The notes beneath the pieces are model-generated. The model had not been told where the DNA came from. It did not search any database and saw only the letters and a program-made list of their open reading frames with translations. Of a stretch of 64,000 nt of DNA, positions 53,340 to 61,500 are shown in pieces. Position 1 is the first letter of the stretch; each line of letters starts with the position of its first letter. This stretch comes from Paludibacteraceae bacterium (GTDB lineage Bacteria > Bacteroidota > Bacteroidia > Bacteroidales > Paludibacteraceae): contig JAFUWV010000010.1 in assembly GCA_017477325.1 (NCBI GenBank), forward strand, positions 186,001 to 250,000. The letters run 5' to 3'. A program made the position numbers and the translations under genes.

Positions 53340-55358
53340 CTATCTGACAACTATCTTTTTTACTGAAATCTGTTCGCCTCTGCTAATACGAACCACATAC
53401 ACACCCTGCCTCATAGGTGCAGCCATGCTGTACGGAAGTTTTGCGTGCTTGCGCTGATCAACTGCTGCTCCGTTAACATCCAGAATCTCTATTTCTGCCG
53501 TCTGCTTGTCCCCTGATTGATTTCCATACACACCAAACGTCTCCCCTTGAATTAGTAGCGTTGGCTGCACTGTTATTTCTGATGCCGTCACGTATCCTAT
53601 TGCCGAGGGGGTCAATGTCGTGTCTGGCTTTATCGTGTCAGGTGGCAACGGTATAGTGTCAGGAGTAACAACTATCGAGTCCTGCCCTGTGGTATCTATC
53701 GGAATAATGTACGACTCAGGTCTGTCATAACTCAGTATCACCGAGTCCTTCCTTACCTGCATATACATAAACGAAGGCGAATATCTGGCGTATGATATAT
53801 ACCAGTCTGCTTGCGCTGTATCCCGATATATATGCGCCAGTCTGTAAACCCCTTCCTCGCAACTGCTTGTCTTGAACGAGAACACCTCACGCAGATTCTT
53901 GTTGGTTCCCGTGCGGAAATAGCCGCTTCTCAGGGTCAGATTCCTTTTGTCAAGCACACTCACAATGCTGTCTTTGTCGGCATCCATTAGTGCAAGTCCG
54001 TACTCGCCCGCAAAATCATACAGACCGAAGTTCTGTACTCGCACCATGTTCACCCGTATCGTGGGAGACAAGTCTATCCAGCCGCCCAAATAAGATTTCC
54101 CGTTCTGATACTCTGTCTGGTCAACCGTCAGGCTGTCTATTCCCATGTGTGATGCTGGCAATGCGTTTTCTGCTGCAGGCTGCACACCGACTATCAGAGT
54201 CTGATTCATGCCGTATGTCTTGCCGCCGCTACCAGCTCCTTGCGAACCTGAAGGAGAGAAAGACGACATCAGGTAGTAGCCGTCCGAGCTTCCGCCCCAA
54301 CCCCAGTTGATGTGAAAATACCCGTCCCTATTATATCCGTCTGCAAGAAAGGCATGGCGCGTATTCTGCTCAGATGTACCGGCTATCATCACAGGTCTGC
54401 CCTCTGATAGTTCTCTGTACATTATCCTGAGCACACTGTCTCCTGGCAGTACGTTGCACTGAATGTTCTGTATGCCTTTGTCATATCCGAAATACTTGAC
54501 CAGCGATCTCGCTGCCGTTGTCGTGCTCGCACTGCTGCTCGCTCCGTATTTCATATCTACCGACACTCCGCAGTGATACATCAGCGTCGATATCTGGTCA
54601 CACTGCGCATTGTATATCGCAAGTGTTGTCTTGGACTTCATCAGCTCCCAGTTGTATGCCACCGAGTCGAAACGTGCATAAAGTTGCACTGTGTCACCTT
54701 CCCCTCTAACCCAACCATAACTATGTTCTCCCACACCTATGCTCGGGTAACTGTATCGCGCCATCATTTGTGCCATCGCCGTTGCCACACAGCCTGTTGC
54801 CGACATGTTACCCGACTTGTACTCCGGACACTTCTGGTTGAACGGATTGCTCTGATTCCATTTCGTCGTACACAGCGGCTCCACTGTCTCCTGCAACCCC
54901 TCGCCTGTAACCTGAAACCTGAAACTTGCACAGCGAAGCAGATCGTTCCCGAAGGGATAAGAAACCTGAAACTTGAAACCTGAAACCTGAAACCTGTCAT
55001 AACAACTCAGCCAATATCTCAGGTTATCGTTTATCGAGTCTATGTCAAATCGTCCGTTGTCGCTCCATCCCAGCACCTCCGGCAGTCTGTCGTCTGCGCC
55101 TACCAACACGAATCCTTCGCCCGTATTCACTGCCATCCATGCCTCCGATTCAGCTGCTAATTCTGCTTTCGCATATCCTTGAATCTGTCTTTTCTGAGTT
55201 GCAGAAACTCCATGTTTTGAGCCATTAATATAAGAAGACGTTTCTGCGCAAACCTGACGCTCCGCTATCTGCAAAGCCTCACTCACACTGCGCCTCTCCG
55301 CATACAGTGAGCATACCCATAGCATTACAAATAATATCGTACACAGTCTTCTCATCAT
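53340..55358 (-). CDS. C10-family (streptopain-type) cysteine protease, T9SS cargo, with repeat-encoded insert
   Basis: 672 residues. Signal peptide, then a Spi/C10 inhibitor-type propeptide (VSEALQIAERQV..., FVLVGADDRLPEVLGWSDNGRF). The catalytic domain has Cys190 in GNMSATGCVATAMAQMMA and His335 in NTRHAFLADGYNRDGYFHINWGWGG, as in SpeB. A C-terminal T9SS type A tail ends the protein (EILDVNGAAVDQ... RQGVYVVRISRGEQISVKKIVVR), so it should be secreted and surface-bound. Residues about 122-151 (FQVSGFKFQVS... LRCASFRFQV), at the end of the propeptide, are the translation of a repeat element also found at 10440-10528; the insert keeps the frame. Whether the precursor still matures normally is unknown. 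It lies between the two giant surface proteins. Confidence 0.9.
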   Translation of the reverse strand: MMRRLCTILFVMLWVCSLYAERRSVSEALQIAERQVCAETSSYINGSKHGVSATQKRQIQGYAKAELAAESEAWMAVNTGEGFVLVGADDRLPEVLGWSDNGRFDIDSINDNLRYWLSCYDRFQVSGFKFQVSYPFGNDLLRCASFRFQVTGEGLQETVEPLCTTKWNQSNPFNQKCPEYKSGNMSATGCVATAMAQMMARYSYPSIGVGEHSYGWVRGEGDTVQLYARFDSVAYNWELMKSKTTLAIYNAQCDQISTLMYHCGVSVDMKYGASSSASTTTAARSLVKYFGYDKGIQNIQCNVLPGDSVLRIMYRELSEGRPVMIAGTSEQNTRHAFLADGYNRDGYFHINWGWGGSSDGYYLMSSFSPSGSQGAGSGGKTYGMNQTLIVGVQPAAENALPASHMGIDSLTVDQTEYQNGKSYLGGWIDLSPTIRVNMVRVQNFGLYDFAGEYGLALMDADKDSIVSVLDKRNLTLRSGYFRTGTNKNLREVFSFKTSSCEEGVYRLAHIYRDTAQADWYISYARYSPSFMYMQVRKDSVILSYDRPESYIIPIDTTGQDSIVVTPDTIPLPPDTIKPDTTLTPSAIGYVTASEITVQPTLLIQGETFGVYGNQSGDKQTAEIEILDVNGAAVDQRKHAKLPYSMAAPMRQGVYVVRISRGEQISVKKIVVR
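54905..54998 (-). repeat. Repeat element inside the C10 protease gene
   Basis: GAAACCT/GAAACTT-type 7-mers (plus-strand reading) on both sides of a core; 54920-54949 is identical to 10468-10497 over 30 bases. It adds about 30 codons without a frameshift at the propeptide-catalytic domain boundary. Confidence 0.85.
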
Positions 55359-55382
55359 ACAACATTCTAAAATTAACCTTAG

Positions 55383-55460
55383 AACTAACTCTCAACTTTA
55401 AACTACACAACTTCTCTCAACTTTAAACTTTAAACTTTAAACTTTCAACTACACAACTCC
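55383..55460. repeat. AACTTTA-type heptamer tract upstream of the C10 protease gene
   Basis: The plus strand reads ctcaactttaaactttaaac with further copies and interruptions by ACTACACAACT. The reverse complement matches the GAGAGTTTA/GAGTT tracts at 9355-9573. It occupies the expected promoter region of the protease gene. Confidence 0.7.
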
Positions 55461-55470
55461 CCATTAGACA

Positions 55471-55496
55471 GACAGCCCGAAACCAATCGGGCTGTC
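55471..55496 (-). terminator. Hairpin terminator after the second giant surface-protein gene
   Basis: 10-bp perfect stem GACAGCCCGA/TCGGGCTGTC with a 6-nt loop, 27 nt after the stop codon at 55523. No U tract. Confidence 0.75.
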
Positions 55497-55522
55497 CGAA
55501 ATGTGCCGTAGCACAAAGTTTT

Positions 55523-58500
55523 TTATTTCACTACCAGTTTTGCCTGATATGTCTCACCGCCGGTTACTATGCGTACCATATATACACCTGCAGCAGGCAG
55601 CGGATCTATCGTCACAGGAGCCACCTTCGGAGTCTTGCGACTTACCAATGCACCTGTTCCGTCATATACCTCAACCGTCATATCGGCCACTTGTGCAGCA
55701 CTGAAGCTTGACAGTACAGTAACCGTCTCACCCGTCCTCACTGGGTTCGGAGCCAGTGCCAGCGAGTTGGCGAATACTGAGTGCAAACCATCCGGAGTAC
55801 CTACTGTGAGAACCAGAGTCACCTCACCGCATGCCAGATTTACGGTTGTAGTATATACGCCTTCTTCTGTTCCTTCGCCATAGAGTTCCTCGCCATTGAG
55901 CACGTACGGCAACTCATCCATACCTATCTTATCATTAAGAACTCCATTCTCAGCTATCATCAAATGCAGCGTCACTGTTGAGTCGCAACCGTAAACTGTC
56001 TCAAGATGACTGTCAAAGTCTCCTGCGTCACGCAGTCCGCGGAACGGATATACATCGTATGCTCCGCCTGAACATATCGCAGCACGTACAAACGTCTTAG
56101 CTGATGCCACATTCGTAACGTGTACAGAAACCACTGTATCACATCCTAACGAGTTCTGTATCGTGTCTATATACAATCCTCCGTCAGTAATTTGTCCGAA
56201 CTTGCTGCTATACGGCCACTCGAATATTGAATCAGAACATAGATATACTTCTTCAGGAGTACCTGCCAATACGTCATTCACTTTCAAGTGCAGTGTCACT
56301 ATGCTGTCACAACCTAAGGAAGAAGTGAATGTCTCTTCCACTGTGGTTGAAGTATAGTATTTTTTACCACCAAACTCATAATATGCACCTTGGCAAATAG
56401 TTGCCTCTACATCATTATGCAGTTTAGGCAGCACGGTCAGATTCAGAACAACCACTGAGTCACACTTGTTCTCACCTTCAAGTTTCAGCTTATAGGTATT
56501 CGACTTTGTCACATTCTCAATTGAGAAACCATAACTCTTGAAGTCTTCACCTTCACATATATTCTCTTCGAATGTTGTCGTTGTATCACAATATACCGTG
56601 AGATTCAATATCGTGAGGCTGTCAAGTTGGTTATCTGCTTCAGCAGGAACATACTTCGTGTAAGTCGTTGTTGTGTTCACATTCAAATCATATGCATCAA
56701 TATTGAATGATTCGTCAGTAAAGTCGTTCCACTTGCAAATCTCCGAACTGTATTCTTTCTTTTCAAATACGTTGAGCTGAACATTGTCCAGATATAATTT
56801 GTTTCCGGGAGTTAGACCGGGACACTTCGAACCTGAATAGAAAGCAATCATAATTCCTTGTCCGACCCACTTGCTCAAGTCAACAAAGTATGTGGTGCGT
56901 TGCGGACCCACTTTGTTGAAGTCATAGTCGCCCGTACCGTCGGTCTTCCATGAAGCAGCTATATTTTCTGCCTTCCATGTCTTGCCGGCATCTGTGGACA
57001 CTATCACCATGAAGCAGTCATCCTCACTAAGTGGATTCAGATTTGTTCCTCCGTCTATATCCCACATACCTAGTTCGAAACTCAGCATCATATTGTTTTG
57101 TTCCGAAGTAAGCAATGAGATATTAGGTGTCATCAGCCATGCGTATGAGGCTGCTGCAGCAGTACCGGTACGGTTGCTTGCCATCGAGTGCCATATCGAA
57201 CCGCCACCCATACCATCACTACCTGAATTACGTCTCCATGCAGCATTCGATGTCGCAGTCTCTGTAAGAGTTGCTATTTTCAAACCATCAAACACGTTTT
57301 CTGCTGTGCATGCCATCGATGCTGTGGTTGACGTGTTTCCACCACGCGTCCAATGTACAGGATATGTGCGGACTGTTGTAAAATCTTCTTTGAAACGAGG
57401 AGCCTCATAGTTGCAAGTAAACGACTGAATAACCGACCATTGAGATTCATCCTCATCTGAGCAGTAATGCTTAACGGCATAATAGTAGTCACTACCTGGC
57501 TTGAGACCCGTGAAGGTGTATTCATGCGACGGAATTACAGCATCAATCTGTGCTACAAGACTATCGGTGGGTTCCTTGCCTGCAACTGACAGATATAGAG
57601 CTACACCAACTGAATCGCTTGTGCCTTCTGGCAGGTCCCAGGCTATGGTTGCCTGACGAGACTGAATATCAGCCACCCTTACATTGCTTGCTGTTGTGCA
57701 GAACGAGCCTTTCACTATCTCCAGGTCTTCCACGAAGAAGTAGCTTGTTGGAGTTGAAGCGCTAGAGAAGTCGGCAGGATTGGGCGCCACAATAGTTATA
57801 TTACCTTTTCCTGCATATTTTGCAAGCGGCAATGCATACTCCTGCCACCAGTTATTACCCGTCTTGTCATCTGACATGTAGCGGTCAGCAACAGATGCCA
57901 CCGTACCAGACCACACTTTGTCGTAAGTAATTGTATCCAGCGGAGTGAATGTTTCGAAATCTTCCACGTCTGTCATTACACCAACTATCAACGTTCTGCT
58001 GTATGCACTGTTTACTGCATACAAACGCTCCTTCGTAGCAGCCGTAGTATGAGTATTCTTGTAGAAATATGCTGCACGACCCCAGAAGTGAAGCGTCATA
58101 CTATCCAGTGCAAAGCCCATCTGCGGGAACGCTATATAGTTGTTATAAGCCGTTTTAGTTGTGTAGAAACGCAATGCGTAATCATCATCATCTTGCGTAC
58201 GGGCATAGTTGGCACCTGTTGCTGCGGGTGCGTTTTTAACAGCATAAGGCAGATTGCTCTGAGTCGTCGTGTTTCCACCTACTGTTGTACACTCGGGAAT
58301 CAAATAGCTTGCACTGCTTCCATATTGGTACAGATTTTCATTGAAGCTCCAGTAAGCAGCACTTTCTTCTGTTGGCTTACATGGGGTCTTGAATTGAATC
58401 TGAACTTCATCGCTCACCTCGTCTGTACCGCAAACAGCTTGTACAATGAAAATGTATTCTGTCTGTTCTGCCAGATTATTAATCACATAGCACATCTCGG

Positions 58501-61500
58501 TAAGATTATTCTTCTCGACCTCTGTCAAGCCTGACTCCTTGTTGATAACCTTCACGTTCCAAGCAGACTTCGAGCTACCCCATACAAACTTGGCAGCGTT
58601 GTATGCAAGCGAATCCAATGTAACCTGAACTGGCATCGCACAACCCGTTTCTTTCTCTACAATCACATCATCCACATAAACCTGGTTGCTGTTAAAATCA
58701 TTGGAGAATACTATGTATTTACCTTCACCTACTCCGTATAGCGGCACTGTTACTTCCTCCCAGAAACGATTACCGGTAGGATCATCTTCTATCTTCACCG
58801 TTGCCGTTATTTCAGGATATACGTACGTGGTTATCTCCTTAAATGTGCTGTAATCATACGGGTCGGTCATGTAACCTATCTTTATCGAGTGTGCATACGT
58901 ACCTTTCGCATAAGTGGTAGTCACAGCACGGGTATTCTCATTGCAATATGTTGCATTAATCTTGAATCGCAACTGCATCGAGTCAAGGTTGCAGTTGATT
59001 TGAGGCATTACTGTATAGCCGGCATAAGTACTCGTGCTATAGAAACGCATACATGTGTCTCCTGAGAAAGAATACCATGAAGTGCGCAGTTTGGAGGTGG
59101 AATTGATGGTATTGCTGTATAGATATGGTACGTATGTATTGTTAAATGAGCCACGAATCATACCTTGCAACCAACCTTTCTCCTTCCAAGAGGTCGAGTT
59201 GTTGAAGTGTTCCTGTGTAGCTTGGGAATCAAAGTTCCAGAATGCATCCTTAACCTCTACTAAATAGAGTGTGGTACCTGTTGCAGGAGTAGCCACCCAT
59301 GGAGACACATTACCGTTTGCATCTACTGCACGCACATAGAAGTCATACTCTGTAGATCCCTGCAGACCAGTAAACACACCGGCTGTCGTGTCAAAGGTTT
59401 GTACTGTTGCATTCTCCGGTATCTCCTCTCCTGACTTGACTGCTACCACTTGCCATTGAGAGTAACTACCCAAGGTCTGAGTCCAACTTAGTTCTGCAGT
59501 CGAGCCGAACGTCTTACCACAAGCAATTGTTGCTGGCGGGAATACTGCAGGAGCCTCAGCTATCTTAAGATTATCCAAATATGCGTATGCTAACGTAGAT
59601 GCGCTATAGTCATTACCGCCAAACATGGTCAAAACCACGTATTTGCCATCTCCTGCATACTTGCTAAGTGGCAGCATCTCATGCTTCCATGTGCCTATAT
59701 AGCCTTCTGTTGTCACTGTGTCAAGGTATTGTACCGTCGCCAATAGTGAGTCGTACGGCTCTGCCACCTTTGCTATACCTATTGCCAGCTTGCGCAAGTT
59801 TGGAGATGTTGCAGAGTTTGTAGTCGAGCTGCTTCTCCAGTCAAATTCAAGCATTGCCTTGCTTAAGTCTGCGTTTATCATAGGCAATACGGCTACCGCT
59901 GATTTAGGATTCGTGGTTGTACTACCTAACGTACTTCCTAAATACAAGCCGTTGTCACCGGTTACCGTTCCGGCATAGTTGGCAGAAGCGTACATACGGC
60001 TGTAGAACGAAGAGCCGGACAAATAATCTTCTATCGCTACTCCGTCATAGTAATGTTGCCAGCAGTCTGCGCCGTCATATGGTACCGAGGTCGTAACCAC
60101 TTTGCCACTGAAGTCATTCTGATATGGCAATTCGTAAGATGGAGGACAGATGGTCTCAAACCAGCGCACATTCGACCACAGGCTTGTGCTTGTTCCTTCA
60201 CCTACTGTCTGCACATATACATAGTAGCGTGTCAGCATTGTCAGACCTTCTATGCGGGCACTGTTGCCGGTCACCGTACTGTCACACACATCACCTGCCT
60301 CACTCGTCGGGTCTATTTTCTTGCTTGAAACTTTTATGTTATACTTTGTGCCTACCGAATCCCAGGTCAAAACTGCATAATCCATGCCGGTCTCTGTAGC
60401 CCACACTTCAAGTGGTTCTACTACTTCACCTATCTGATAAAATTCGATATTGTCCAAATATACATAATTCTGCTTGTCACCCGATTCGCTGAGGAACATC
60501 ACTCTGTTTCCCTTGTTGCCACGCCAGTCTCCTTCATAGGTGCTGAAACGTACCGTATAGCGATATGCTTCGTCAAAACCATATTTAGTTGCAGCTGAGG
60601 TTGCAGCAACCTGGTTTAGTTTCACAACCGTCATCGGTTCGAAGGTGGTCAAATCGGATGCATTCGTAATCACGCCCACCGTCAGTTCTTTCAAATATGC
60701 GGCCGTTGATCCGCCATGGGCATCAAACGATACTTGCCATTTGCTTATATCGTCCACATCCATAGGTGGCATTACTGCATACGCACCATCCGTAGAAGCC
60801 ACATTGAACATGTAGAAGTATTCATTGACAATCTTCAGGTTGGTCGAAACTATATCGCCATTTCTCATACCAATAGTCCAACAGTCGATATTCTGAGCGG
60901 TTGAGAAGTCTTCGGTATATGTTGCTATATCTTGTGCCATACACATCGTAGCAAAACTTGCTTCCCCACTCCATTCACCGGACACTGTACCGCAAATTCC
61001 TCTTACGTAAACATAATAAGTTGTGTTCACCTTCGCAGAATCGCTGCTGAATACATACGGCTTGCTGTTTACTGTTTCCCACGATAGAACAATAGTGCTG
61101 TCTATTTCTGTTCTGGAGAGCAAATCAAGGGTGTCTGCATCGAGCGATATCTTGCTGACCAACACCTCCCACTGCGTTGCAGTCTCTGATTGCCAGTTGA
61201 TTGTTGCACCCGATGTACCGATGTTGGCAAACTCTACATCCATTATCTTAGCACACTCCGACAGAGGTTCTACCAGTATGTCATCTATATAATAGTAGTG
61301 CTTGGCTGCAGTACGTTTTACTATGCACAAACGTTTCCCTGCTGAAGTACCTTCATAGCTCGACAAGCGGGTGATATACTCTCTGTATTGGGCCGTACCT
61401 TGCACTTTTATATAGGCGATATGCTCAAATGCACTCAAGTCAGTGGCATCTTTCGGAATAAGACCTACATCTATGCTATCATTATATCCTCCCATAGCAG

